Below are positions 8,458 to 17,355 of a stretch of 64,000 nucleotides of DNA, piece after piece (the stretch's first letter is position 1; each line of letters starts with the position of its first letter). The notes below the pieces were generated by a model, which ran no database searches, was not told the origin of the DNA, and saw nothing but the letters and a program-made list of their open reading frames with translations. Location of the stretch: positions 1 through 64,000 of the forward strand of contig JAIBBN010000013.1 of NCBI GenBank assembly GCA_019694655.1, in the 5' to 3' direction. This stretch comes from Leptospirales bacterium. GTDB taxonomy: Bacteria > Spirochaetota > Leptospiria > Leptospirales > Leptonemataceae. The position numbers were made by a program, and so were the translations under genes.

Positions 8458-9879
8458 ATGCTGTTCAATTCGGCCATTTTTCTGGCGCTGTTTGTTGTCT
8501 TCTACGCGCTCTACTGGCCGCTGCCGCTCAAAGGTAGGCAGACGCTAATCCTCGCGACAAGCCTTATTTTTTACGCGTGGTACAGCATTCCCTTTCTGCT
8601 TTTTTTTCTGGCATTGATTGCGCTGAACTTTGCACTGAGCTCGGCGTTGATTCACAAGAAGAGCCGCGGCCTGCTCTGGCTGGGTCTGGTCGTTGATCTG
8701 GGCGCTCTTGGAATCTTTAAGTATTTCTATTTCTTTACGGAGAGCGCCGGCAGCATATTTGGCCTGCCCTATCTGGCGCACATCAAGGCCAACCTCATTC
8801 AGGACTGGAATTTCAGCATCGTCCTGCCAATCGCTATCAGCTTCTATACTTTTCAGATCGTAGCTTTTCTGGTCGACTGTTACCGCGGCGTGATTGATCG
8901 ACCAGTTTCCTTTCGACACTACGCGTTCTTCATATTATTCTTTCCGCAGTTTGTAGCCGGACCGATCATGCGCGCCCAGGATTTCTTGAGTCAGATCGAC
9001 CATCCAGCGCCGTCCCACGATCGAATGCTCAATGGCGGACTCTTGATTCTGCAGGGGATCGTAAAGAAGGTTCTGCTGGCCGACCACATTGGACATGCCA
9101 TGGCGCCGGTCTGGCAGAACCCCGCTGCCTACGATGCGCTGACGCTGTGGATCGCGCCGCTCAGTTTTGGCGTACAGGTTTATTGCGACTTCTCTGGATA
9201 CACCGACATGGCGCGCGGCATGGCGCTCTTGCTGGGCTACGAGATACCGGACAATTTTCGCGGGCCGCTGATGGCCGAGACCATGCAGGACTTCTGGCGA
9301 CGCTGGCACATTACGCTCTCCACCTGGCTTCGCGACTATATCTATATTCCGCTGGGCGGCTCGCGTCTCGGCGAACCACGCACCTATCTGAACATCATGA
9401 TTACCATGGCCCTCGGCGGATTGTGGCACGGCGCCGCCTGGACCTACCTGATCTGGGGCAGCATCATTGGCCTCTACATTTGTTGGGATCGACTGCGTCA
9501 TCGAAAGGGTTGGCTCTTCTTTCCGGAGCACGGCGCGCCAGCGCCCGTCCGAATCCTGCGCGTGGTGCGCACCAACGCACTCTTTGCTTTTTGCGCGATC
9601 TTTTTTGCTGTACCGGGGCTGCAGCAAGCGATCGACCTGATGGGCGGGGCGCTTTCCATGCAGCGCGGCAATACGGTTGTACAAATCGACGGAGTTCTGG
9701 CGTTAATTTTGGTAGCTCTGATCTTTAACGCCCTGCAATACTGGAAGGGTGTTCGCAGCTTTATCGCCGGCCGCAACGGCTTGCGCTATGCACTGAATAT
9801 CGCCGGAACATTTTTTGTTGGCGTTGTGGTGAGCGCCTTTGGCGACGTCAGCGGACAATTCATCTACTTCCAGTTTTGA
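8458..9879 (+). CDS. MBOAT-family O-acyltransferase (AlgI-like)
   Basis: This 473-residue multi-pass membrane protein has the MBOAT signature. FWRRWHITLSTWLRDYIYIPLGGSR is at 279-303, followed by the catalytic histidine His324 in ALGGLWHGAAWTY. The N terminus starts MLFNSAIFLALF, typical of AlgI/DltB/PatA proteins that move an acyl group across the membrane onto a secreted polymer. In known systems AlgI works with an SGNH-type partner such as AlgJ or AlgX. No such gene is next to it, so its acceptor is unknown. Convergent with hemW, 10 bp apart. Confidence 0.92.
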   Translation: MLFNSAIFLALFVVFYALYWPLPLKGRQTLILATSLIFYAWYSIPFLLFFLALIALNFALSSALIHKKSRGLLWLGLVVDLGALGIFKYFYFFTESAGSIFGLPYLAHIKANLIQDWNFSIVLPIAISFYTFQIVAFLVDCYRGVIDRPVSFRHYAFFILFFPQFVAGPIMRAQDFLSQIDHPAPSHDRMLNGGLLILQGIVKKVLLADHIGHAMAPVWQNPAAYDALTLWIAPLSFGVQVYCDFSGYTDMARGMALLLGYEIPDNFRGPLMAETMQDFWRRWHITLSTWLRDYIYIPLGGSRLGEPRTYLNIMITMALGGLWHGAAWTYLIWGSIIGLYICWDRLRHRKGWLFFPEHGAPAPVRILRVVRTNALFAFCAIFFAVPGLQQAIDLMGGALSMQRGNTVVQIDGVLALILVALIFNALQYWKGVRSFIAGRNGLRYALNIAGTFFVGVVVSAFGDVSGQFIYFQF

Positions 9880-9889
9880 GGTTTCCAGT

Positions 9890-11122
9890 TCAGCTTCCGG
9901 CCGCAGGCCCGAGCCTTGAGCAGAATTCGGCAATGCGATCATCTAAACGCAGCATTCCTTCCATGTTCCAGGTAAAATAGTCGGCGTCAAGACGGCCGTA
10001 GCCTCGATCCTGCCATTGCTGAAAAACGCTCCGGACATTGAGTTTCAGTTCCTCTGGCAGATGGTACTCCCGGACCAGGTCGCGTTCAAACAACGAAAGC
10101 GGAATGCCGCCGCATAACCGCAGCGCGCCCAGAGCAGCCTCCTCCAGAGGCGCCGCCTCTTGAAAACAGCGTTGCGCGGGATTCATTTGCCATTGTTGAA
10201 TGCTTCGAGGGTTGGCGTAACGCAATCTGCCGGTGAAACCGTGGGCTCCAGGTCCAAGGGCCAGATAGGGCTCATAGAGCCAGTAGCGCAGATTATGACG
10301 ACTGGCGCCGCCAGCAAGAGCATAGTTGGAAATTTCATAGTGCTGGAAGCCGCGCGCCGCCAATAGCCCGGGCAGCATCTGAAAGACCTGAAACTGAAGC
10401 TCCTCATCGGGCGCACCCATCTGTCGGCGCGCGCTGAGCGCCGCGTAGGGCGTACCCGCTTCTACGGTGAGGCTGTACAGGGAGAGGTGATCGAGTCGAG
10501 CGCCCAGCGCTGCCGTCAGGTCCTTGAGAAACTCGTCGAGGGTCTGTTGCGGAAAACCATAGATCAAATCCACGCCAATTCGAGACTGCGGCGCTTCGCT
10601 CAAGCGCTCAAAAATCCTCTGGTAAGAGCTGGCCGAAAAGTAGCGGTCCATGGCCTGCAGATGGCGAGTCTCCAATGTTTGAACGCCGACATGTATGCGA
10701 TTGACTCCGCACTGTTGCAATGAATGCAAATAGTCCGCGCTGAAATCCTCGGGATTGCCCTCCAGCGTGACTTCACAGTCGGTGGTTAGCGTAAATTCTT
10801 CGCTGATGCGACGCAGAATTCTATCAATCAAGGCCGCCGGCGCCAGCGAAGCCGTGCCGCCGCCAAAGAAAATGGTATTAACAGATTGGAATCCGGCAAA
10901 GTCGTCGCGGCGGTCGCCCAGCTCACGCATCAGAGCTTCTTCGTATTCCCGCAATTGTTCAGCGCTTGGTTGCAGTTGATCATTGCCGCCTTCGACATTC
11001 AGGCCCGTCGAATAAAAATCGCAGTAGCGACATTTACGAATGCAATAGGGAAAATGAATATAGACGCCAAGCAGGTCGGCGCGGCGAGGCGGCGTCAGCA
11101 GAGCTGGCAGGTCGGAATTCAC
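9890..11122 (-). CDS. hemW: radical SAM heme chaperone HemW
   Basis: The 410-residue protein has the radical SAM CX3CX2C motif (Cys27, Cys31, Cys34 in CIRKCRYCDF), followed by the GGGTAS segment that binds S-adenosylmethionine. The HNLRYWLYEPYLALGPGAHG stretch is the HNxxYW heme-binding signature that separates HemW from the coproporphyrinogen dehydrogenase HemN. HemW delivers heme to membrane cytochromes in other bacteria. Translation starts at a GTG (11122) that overlaps the nagZ stop by 4 bp (GTGA), so the two are probably coupled. Confidence 0.95.
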   Translation of the reverse strand: MNSDLPALLTPPRRADLLGVYIHFPYCIRKCRYCDFYSTGLNVEGGNDQLQPSAEQLREYEEALMRELGDRRDDFAGFQSVNTIFFGGGTASLAPAALIDRILRRISEEFTLTTDCEVTLEGNPEDFSADYLHSLQQCGVNRIHVGVQTLETRHLQAMDRYFSASSYQRIFERLSEAPQSRIGVDLIYGFPQQTLDEFLKDLTAALGARLDHLSLYSLTVEAGTPYAALSARRQMGAPDEELQFQVFQMLPGLLAARGFQHYEISNYALAGGASRHNLRYWLYEPYLALGPGAHGFTGRLRYANPRSIQQWQMNPAQRCFQEAAPLEEAALGALRLCGGIPLSLFERDLVREYHLPEELKLNVRSVFQQWQDRGYGRLDADYFTWNMEGMLRLDDRIAEFCSRLGPAAGS

Positions 11123-12864
11123 AGCGCCGGCAAGATCAGATCAGCCTGGGGCACGCTGCCCGCGGCCAGAGCGCGATAGACCAGGCCTCGTCGCGACTCC
11201 GGCGTGGAAGCAAAAGAACACAGCAGCGCTCCATCATTGGGACTGAGCGCCCGCAAATAGGGCGAAGCGGCAAGCAATCCTATGACGCCGCCTTTCAGAC
11301 GCGCCTCGGAACTGGCGTTCAGCACTTGAACGATTCGATTCCAGGCGCTCACGCTGCGTTCATCCAGCTCCAGCATCCAGACTTCGCCCGCTTTGCGACG
11401 ACGAAAGATCTGGTAAAGGTCAACGGAACGCGGCGCAAAGATCAATTGCTCGGCGCTGAGGCCATCGAGCAACGCCTCCTGCCGCACCTCCTCACTGCTG
11501 TAGAGCAAGCGCACCTGCTTGCGCCGCTCCAGCGGCAGTCCGGCATAGGGACGCCGTAGCGCGGCGATGGCGGCGCGCGAGGCAACTCGGTTCAAGTTGA
11601 GATTCTGACGGCGGTACTTCGCCTCTATGGCCGCGGCGCGCTCATCGGCGGCCTGCTGCAGACTCTGGAAATGAGCCGTCAACGCCGCGTCGGTCGGAGA
11701 CAGCGGAGATGCATTGCTGTAGAACGCGCCGCGCAGAAATTTGAGACGCACCTGGCGCAGAACCGCCTGATTCAGATCGTCTACGGAAAGCTCGCCGCTT
11801 TGAAAGCCGCGCAGTAGAGAGTCGTACATTTCACGAATGATTGTTCCATCGCTGGTTAGCAAGACAATATCGGCGCCAGCCTGGAAGGCCTTGCGCGCCG
11901 CCATTCCGCGGGCATAGCGTCTGGAAATTGCATTCATTTCCATGGCGTCGGTCATAACCAGGCCGCGGAAGCCTAATTCGCCGCGCAGCAGATCTTTGAG
12001 AATCCGCGGGGAGAGCGTTGCAGGATTTTGCGAATCATAATTCTCAAATACAATATGTGCCGACATTATGATTTCAGCGCCCTCGCCAATCGCCGCGCGA
12101 AAGGGAGCGAGTTCCATAGCGCGCATGCTCTCCAGCGACTTATGGACTACCGGCAGATCGAGATGCGAATCAACGTTGGTGTCGCCATGGCCGGGGAAGT
12201 GCTTCACCGTCGGAATATTGCCCGAGGCGCGCAGACCGCGGGCCAGAGCAAGTCCAATGTTTGCTACGCGCTCCGGATCGCTGCCAAAGGAGCGCGTGTT
12301 GATAACCGGATTTGCCGGATTGCTGTTCACATCAAGCACCGGCGCCAGAGCAAGATTCAGTCCCAGCTTGCGCAGCTGGTAGCCGGTCATAAAGCCCACT
12401 TCTTCTACCAGCGTCGGATCGTTGCTCTGTCCTAGCGCCATGGCCGCAGGAAATTGATCCACGCCATCCGGACCGACGCGCACAACGCGGCCGCCCTCTT
12501 GATCGATGCTGATCAACAAGGGAATTCCGGAAGCGGCGACGCTGGCGCGCTGCAGCCCCTCATTCAATGCGCGGATTCGGCCGGCATCGCCCAGATTGAC
12601 TGCAAAAAGAATTACGCCGCCGGGCCGGTAGCGCCGGATATCGTTCAGCACAGCGCCGCTGGCATCTTTGCCGCGCATGCCGATATGTATCAGCTGGCCG
12701 ACCTTGTCCTCCAGCGACATCCGCGCCAGAATCTGCTGTGGCGCCTGTTCCAGCATTTCTTGCAGCCGCGCCTGTTGCAAATTCTGGGCGCAAACATAAG
12801 CGCCGGCGCTCATCACAAGCAATAACGCCGCTCCTGCGGCCAGCCAGAAGCTGAGTCGTTTCAT
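11119..12864 (-). CDS. nagZ: glycoside hydrolase family 3, NagZ-like beta-N-acetylhexosaminidase
   Basis: The 581-residue protein starts at ATG 12864 with a hydrophobic leader (FWLAAGAALLLVMSAGAYVCAQ), so it is exported or membrane-tethered, unlike the cytoplasmic NagZ of enterobacteria. The GH3 NagZ motif KHFPGHGDTNVDSHLDLP is at 221-238; its histidine serves as acid/base in NagZ. The nucleophile Asp306 lies in VMTDAMEM. NagZ-type enzymes release N-acetylglucosamine from muropeptides. A C-terminal region of about 200 residues beyond the GH3 core is not assigned. Gene order is J-like protein, nagZ, hemW. Confidence 0.9.
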   Translation of the reverse strand: MKRLSFWLAAGAALLLVMSAGAYVCAQNLQQARLQEMLEQAPQQILARMSLEDKVGQLIHIGMRGKDASGAVLNDIRRYRPGGVILFAVNLGDAGRIRALNEGLQRASVAASGIPLLISIDQEGGRVVRVGPDGVDQFPAAMALGQSNDPTLVEEVGFMTGYQLRKLGLNLALAPVLDVNSNPANPVINTRSFGSDPERVANIGLALARGLRASGNIPTVKHFPGHGDTNVDSHLDLPVVHKSLESMRAMELAPFRAAIGEGAEIIMSAHIVFENYDSQNPATLSPRILKDLLRGELGFRGLVMTDAMEMNAISRRYARGMAARKAFQAGADIVLLTSDGTIIREMYDSLLRGFQSGELSVDDLNQAVLRQVRLKFLRGAFYSNASPLSPTDAALTAHFQSLQQAADERAAAIEAKYRRQNLNLNRVASRAAIAALRRPYAGLPLERRKQVRLLYSSEEVRQEALLDGLSAEQLIFAPRSVDLYQIFRRRKAGEVWMLELDERSVSAWNRIVQVLNASSEARLKGGVIGLLAASPYLRALSPNDGALLCSFASTPESRRGLVYRALAAGSVPQADLILPAL

Positions 12865-12887
12865 TCTACGTTGCTCCCGCAGGGCGA

Positions 12888-13559
12888 TCACTGTTGCACT
12901 ACAATCTTCAGTCGCAACTTTTGCTTCTTGAAGTGGCAGAGCGGTCCCGGCCGCAGCCCATCGAGACGGATCTCGAGTATCTGCCCCGGCGCCAGTCCGC
13001 CATCCAGGTGCAGGGGCGTGGGACGGCAAGTTTTGTACGACCCGCGGCCGGAGCAGGCGTCGCAGTCCAGATCGCTTCCCTGGCAATCCGGGCAAATGCT
13101 GCGCACGGTAAGCGGCAAAACCACAGCGAGCGGCCGCCGGAGCTCTGCTGCTTTCAAATGTAATTCGAGGTCGCAATCAATGTTGAAGATGCGTCGCCGG
13201 TCGCCGCTGTGATAACGTCGCCCAAGCAAACCGCGGCGGGCAAACGCGGCTGCATTGTAAGGGAAGCGCAATCGCGTAGCGGGGATGGGCAAACGTTCCG
13301 CCAGGCGGGCTCGCGCCGTCGCCTGCAGCAGGTGCAATTGCCGCAGACGATCAAAGTTCTGTCTGCTTTCCTGAACTGCCAGTGTCCGGTAAGCGCTGTA
13401 GACCTGGATGAAGCGCAGGCCATCGCCGCCGCAAACATCAGGATGACAGATGCGCGCCAGCCGACGAAAGGCCTGCTTGATGGTCAGCGTCGGCGCAGCG
13501 TGGTCGACGCCCAGCACTGCATAGTGGTCGACAAAAATGCTTGTTGCAGATGCCGGCAT
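12888..13559 (-). CDS. short DnaJ-like protein with reduced zinc finger
   Basis: This 223-residue protein begins with a J domain (DHYAVLGV, then the HPD motif in ICHPDVCGGD, then FIQVYSAYRTLA). A central region with basic and aromatic residues follows. Next comes a cysteine cluster CPDCQGSDLDCDACSGRG, equal to about two CXXCXG modules instead of the four in DnaJ. It ends with a PGQILEIRLDGL strand like the DnaJ substrate-binding domain. It is therefore a compact J protein, likely a co-chaperone of DnaK. ATG 13559 was preferred to the TTG four codons upstream. It sits 23 bp before nagZ. Confidence 0.85.
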   Translation of the reverse strand: MPASATSIFVDHYAVLGVDHAAPTLTIKQAFRRLARICHPDVCGGDGLRFIQVYSAYRTLAVQESRQNFDRLRQLHLLQATARARLAERLPIPATRLRFPYNAAAFARRGLLGRRYHSGDRRRIFNIDCDLELHLKAAELRRPLAVVLPLTVRSICPDCQGSDLDCDACSGRGSYKTCRPTPLHLDGGLAPGQILEIRLDGLRPGPLCHFKKQKLRLKIVVQQ

Positions 13560-13618
13560 CGCGCTTGGCAAGTCGCCGCCCCAGAGGCCCGCGACTCAAG
13601 GCCGCAGCCGCTTGTCCG

Positions 13619-14383
13619 TCAACGATCGTAGTCGCTGCGTAACAGTCTTCCCACTTCCGCTTCGCGACGGGCCGCTTCGGCCCGAATATTCCAGTCGAGG
13701 CGACGCTCCAGCAGGCGCAGCTGGCGCAGGTATTCGCGCATCATGTTGATCTTCGTTTCCGGATCGCGCACATAGATCACGTCGATCTCGCGACGCTGGC
13801 CGTCGATTTCGACCTGTTCTTTGCCGTCGCGGACGTCCGGAGCGTTTGGAAAGCGGAAGTTCACCATGAGCCCGCGCCCGGAGGCCAGAATCTCATTTAC
13901 CTCAAGGTTCAGCGGAGTCTCCGCCGCCCCGGCATTGACGATCGAGTTTCCGGAAAGCCTGCGCCACAGCACCTGGCCTTTGCCGATGAATCCGCGACGC
14001 GATTCAAAGACGTAATTCTTGATGTCGTTGCCCTGCCATTGCATGATCGCCTGCTCGTTGTACACGTAGCGCTGGCGTTGGCCATAGATAGTCTCTTGCT
14101 GAGCCGTCAGCGGAACAATACTGCGCTGAGTGCTGGCATCAATCCGGTAGTAGGCGCAGATGATGTTTTCGCCTCCATACAATGTGCCGCAGCTCTTGTT
14201 TTCCAGCTCCGTACGGTAGCCGTTGAGAAGCTTCTGCACTTCCATGATTTCGCGGGTCAGGACCTCGATCGTGACCTTTTGCTCAGCGTTTGGCTCTCGC
14301 ACACGGGTAAATTCCTCAAGCGCGTAGGCCGGCGATTGCAGGCCGGCGGCCAGGATCAAAAGGACTGCTGCGATGCGTTTCAT
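13619..14383 (-). CDS. exported protein of unknown function
   Basis: The 254-residue protein has a clear signal peptide (MKRIAAVLLILAAGLQSPAYA, then LEEF). Two helical segments, EQKVTIEVLTREIMEVQKLL near the start and EYLRQLRLLERRLDWNIRAEAARREAEV at the end, look like coiled coils. They flank a beta-rich middle that contains a pair of cysteines (NKSCGTLYGGENIICAYY). No family was recognised. It is the first gene on the minus strand before the J-like protein, nagZ and hemW, with 60 bp between it and the next gene. Confidence 0.75.
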   Translation of the reverse strand: MKRIAAVLLILAAGLQSPAYALEEFTRVREPNAEQKVTIEVLTREIMEVQKLLNGYRTELENKSCGTLYGGENIICAYYRIDASTQRSIVPLTAQQETIYGQRQRYVYNEQAIMQWQGNDIKNYVFESRRGFIGKGQVLWRRLSGNSIVNAGAAETPLNLEVNEILASGRGLMVNFRFPNAPDVRDGKEQVEIDGQRREIDVIYVRDPETKINMMREYLRQLRLLERRLDWNIRAEAARREAEVGRLLRSDYDR

Positions 14384-14544
14384 GGCTTTGGGGTTCCCGA
14401 CTCTTCAGGCAAGTCTGCACTACTTTTCGGCCCCCTGGCCAGCAAAAATCCAGCGCCCCTTCAGCGGAAATTTCGTTGAAGCCCCGGGGAAGCGGGCGCA
14501 AACTGTCCTCGCCGTCAGGCATTCTCCCCCAGTCGCCAGGTCTT

Positions 14545-14877
14545 ATGGAAATCAACGTTAAGAAAAAAGACAATCGCATCATCTTCGAACTCGAAGGCAG
14601 CCTGGATATCTACACCTCGCTGGACCTGAAGGCGGCTCTGGAAGAGCACGTGAAAGGCGAGAGCCCGGACGTCATCATCGACATGGATCGGCTCACCTAT
14701 ATCGATTCCAGCGGCATTGGCATCCTGATCAAGGCGCTGAATTATGTCCAGGGCATCAAGGGCAAGCTCAGTGTAGCCAATCTGAAGCCGGCCATTGAGA
14801 AGGTTTTCAAGGTTAGCGGACTGACGTCCTACTTCGAAATCCTGTCCCCGGACGAGTTCAAGAGCCGATCCATCTGA
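14545..14877 (+). CDS. STAS-domain anti-sigma factor antagonist
   Basis: The 110-residue protein is one STAS domain. The conserved DSSG is at 54-57 in YIDSSGIGILIKAL; the serine there (Ser55 by analogy with SpoIIAA) is phosphorylated by an RsbW/SpoIIAB-type kinase in known partner-switching systems. It starts MEINVKKKDNRIIFELEGSLDIYT, a normal N terminus. No cognate kinase gene is adjacent. The only HATPase-like partner in the window is the REC-HATPase fusion at 38884-39795, far away. Confidence 0.93.
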   Translation: MEINVKKKDNRIIFELEGSLDIYTSLDLKAALEEHVKGESPDVIIDMDRLTYIDSSGIGILIKALNYVQGIKGKLSVANLKPAIEKVFKVSGLTSYFEILSPDEFKSRSI

Positions 14878-14895
14878 GACCGCGCAGCCGCCAGA

Positions 14896-15450
14896 TCAGG
14901 GCGTCGCTTCTGTTGTGCGCTCGTCGTAGCGGCTTACAAATGCGTCCCAGATGGCAAATATTCCGTCTCCGGGAGACGGTCGCAGTCGAATGCGCAAGCG
15001 TCCATCGAGGACCATTTCGCGGTCTATGACTACTACGGTCGGCTGGTCAAGGTATCGGCCGCCGCCCTGGTAGAGGGTTGTCGCCAGATGATTGTTGACC
15101 CAGACTTCCAGCCAGCGTACTCGCGGATGCTGAGCCCCTGCCAATGGTTCGTAGCTGGCGAGATCCAGATAAAGATAGATCCGTCCGCGCGCCGGGGACT
15201 CCAGCTCAAAGCTCAGTCCTTGCTCTGGAACCACCGCGGCTACCGAATCGGCCAGGTTCCGCAGTGACGAGTCGGCCTGCAGGCGCAGATTCCGGCTGCG
15301 CGCCCATTGTTCCAGTTCGACTGAAGTGATTGCCTGGCGGGAGTTCTCCAGGGTAAAGTTGATCTCGCCTGGCGAATCGGCGGCGGCGCCGACGGACAAA
15401 GGCAGAAAAAACAAGGACAGGATCAGGCGAAGGCTTCGGCGCAGGCGCAT
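14896..15450 (-). CDS. exported protein of unknown function
   Basis: The 184-residue protein starts at ATG 15450 behind a good AGGAG ribosome site and has a signal peptide (LRLILSLFFLPLSVGAAADS). The mature part is beta-rich and ends with RLRIRLRPSPGDGIFAIWDAFVSRYDER. The strands RIYLYLDLASYEP, VRWLEVWVNNHLATTLYQ and PTVVVIDREMVLDGRLRIRL suggest a jelly-roll or carbohydrate-binding-like fold. I do not recognise the family. It is divergent from ribF. Confidence 0.72.
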   Translation of the reverse strand: MRLRRSLRLILSLFFLPLSVGAAADSPGEINFTLENSRQAITSVELEQWARSRNLRLQADSSLRNLADSVAAVVPEQGLSFELESPARGRIYLYLDLASYEPLAGAQHPRVRWLEVWVNNHLATTLYQGGGRYLDQPTVVVIDREMVLDGRLRIRLRPSPGDGIFAIWDAFVSRYDERTTEATP

Positions 15451-15542
15451 GTTGTCTCCTGCTACTATCGGAAACAGAGGCAACTTGCTGGAATCTGGTT
15501 GCGGCCGCCGCTGGCGCCGCGGAACTGCAAACCAGACCCGGA

Positions 15543-16460
15543 ATGCAAATCATCCACGAACTTGGCGACTTCGCCTCCCCGTGGCCAGCGTGCGCCCTTA
15601 CCCTTGGCGTATTCGATGGCATGCACCGCGGTCATCAGGCCCTTGTGAAACGCCTGGGCCGCGGGTCCGGTATGGCGCGGGTGCTGGTTACCTATCATCC
15701 GCATCCCGACCTGGTACTTGCCAAGCGGCCGGCTGCTGGCGCGGAGCTTTTTACCTATCAGGAAAAGCTGGCAATTTTCCAGCGCTTTGAGCTGGACGCG
15801 GTCGTCTTTCTCCCTTTCACCCGCGATCTGGCGCGCATGACGGCGCTGCGCTATCTGAAAGAGATTCTACTGGGCAGATTGCGCGCAAAAAGGATCATCA
15901 TTGGCTACGACCAGCGCTTTGGACGCGGTCGCAAGGGCGACTATCAGCTGCTGAAACGCTTCAGTCGTCGTTATCCCTTTGTTGTCGAACGCGTAAAAGC
16001 GGTGCGATACCGCGGACAAATTGTATCCACTTCGCGCATCCGCGCCTTACTGGGCGAAGGCAATGTAGAGGCTGCGGCGCGCTTGCTTGGTCATCCCTAT
16101 TTTGCCAGCGGAATGGTAGTGCGAGGCCAACAACGCGGCCGCGAACTTGGCTTCCCTACTGCCAATCTGGATCTTCCCGAGACCAAGGCCTTGCCAGCCC
16201 ACGGCGTGTACGCCTGTCTGGCGGAGTGGGGCGGACAGCGCTTTCGAGCCATGGTCAATGTGGGTTTGAAGCCGACCTTTGCCGACTCCCGCCTGAGCGT
16301 CGAGGCGCACCTGCTCGATTTTCAAGGCGATCTCTACGGCCAGGATATTCGACTGCATTTCCATCGCCGGCTACGCGAGGAAAGGCGCTTTGAGTCGCCG
16401 CAGGCCCTGGCCTCACAGCTGCATATGGATCGTCAGCAAACGCTACTGCTCCGACTCTGA
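15543..16460 (+). CDS. ribF: bifunctional riboflavin kinase/FAD synthetase
   Basis: The 305-residue protein converts riboflavin to FMN and then FAD. The N-terminal adenylyltransferase half carries GVFDGMHRGHQ (22-32), VTYHPHP, and GYDQRFGRGRKGD with STSRIR. The C-terminal kinase half carries RGRELGFPTANLDLP and GVYAC, the flavin and ATP binding segments. Length and motif order are normal for RibF. Its 3' end overlaps the convergent folP gene by 18 bp. Confidence 0.96.
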   Translation: MQIIHELGDFASPWPACALTLGVFDGMHRGHQALVKRLGRGSGMARVLVTYHPHPDLVLAKRPAAGAELFTYQEKLAIFQRFELDAVVFLPFTRDLARMTALRYLKEILLGRLRAKRIIIGYDQRFGRGRKGDYQLLKRFSRRYPFVVERVKAVRYRGQIVSTSRIRALLGEGNVEAAARLLGHPYFASGMVVRGQQRGRELGFPTANLDLPETKALPAHGVYACLAEWGGQRFRAMVNVGLKPTFADSRLSVEAHLLDFQGDLYGQDIRLHFHRRLREERRFESPQALASQLHMDRQQTLLLRL

Positions 16461-17249
16461 GGCCAGCAGCGCCCGCCTCACCAGCAGCGCGTCGCGCAAT
16501 GCAGCTGCGTCATGAGTGCGCACAAAGTCCACTCCCGACTCTACTGCAAAGATCTCCGCAGCCAGCGTCGCCGCCCCTCGCTGCTTCGGCTCCCGTCCGG
16601 TAAGCGCGCCAAGGAATGACTTGCGCGAAACCGAAATCATCCATCGAAAAGGAAACTCAGCGCGCAGTTTTTGCAGCGATCGCAGAATAAGGAGCGAGTT
16701 CTCTGGCGCCGCGCCCAGGAAAAAACCCATTCCCGGGTCCAGGATCAGTCGCCCGGCTTCGACGCCAGCCCTCTGGAGAACCGCCAATCGCTGGTCAAAA
16801 AAGCGACAGATCCTTTCTAAGATTTGCTGCGGCTCGTAGGCTCGTCGATCGGCCACGCCGGCTTCCTGTACCTTATGCATAACAATCAGTTGCTGCGGCG
16901 CACTTGAAAGCCGTTCATACAGAAGGGGATCGGCAAAGCCGTTGATATCATTTAAGTAACGTACGCCCCAGCCAATGGCTGCTTCCTGCACTTCTCGGCG
17001 ACAGCTATCGATGGAGACATTGCGTCCCTCGGCCTGTAACGCGAGGACGACGCTCTGCAAGCGATCGATTTCGGTTTCGACCATCGGCGCTTGCGCATCG
17101 GGATTGCTGGAGGCGGCGCCCAGGTCGACGACGTCGGCTCCTCCGGCCAGCAATTGACGAGCATGAGCCAGCGCGCTATGCGGCGCCAGATACAGACCGC
17201 CATCAGAGAAGGAGTCTGCGGTGATGTTGACAATTCCAAAGATACGCAT
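16443..17249 (-). CDS. folP: dihydropteroate synthase
   Basis: The 268-residue enzyme joins p-aminobenzoate to the pterin pyrophosphate in folate synthesis and is the sulfonamide target. It begins with the first signature, GIVNITADSFSDGG (the common form has TPDSF). It also has NVSIDSC, YLNDINGF, LDPGMGFF and ISVSRKSFLGALTGR, which bind the pterin and phosphate. No other folate gene is adjacent. It is divergent from the inositol-phosphatase-family gene and convergent with ribF. Confidence 0.95.
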   Translation of the reverse strand: MRIFGIVNITADSFSDGGLYLAPHSALAHARQLLAGGADVVDLGAASSNPDAQAPMVETEIDRLQSVVLALQAEGRNVSIDSCRREVQEAAIGWGVRYLNDINGFADPLLYERLSSAPQQLIVMHKVQEAGVADRRAYEPQQILERICRFFDQRLAVLQRAGVEAGRLILDPGMGFFLGAAPENSLLILRSLQKLRAEFPFRWMISVSRKSFLGALTGREPKQRGAATLAAEIFAVESGVDFVRTHDAAALRDALLVRRALLASESEQ

Positions 17250-17355
17250 ATAGTTTAAGTTGATGTTATTCAGGTGGCTTGCCGGGAACGCCCTTCAGCA
17301 GTTCGGCTGGAGGAATCAATTGACGGCGAGGCCTGCCGCGCCAGCCTGCCAGCTG

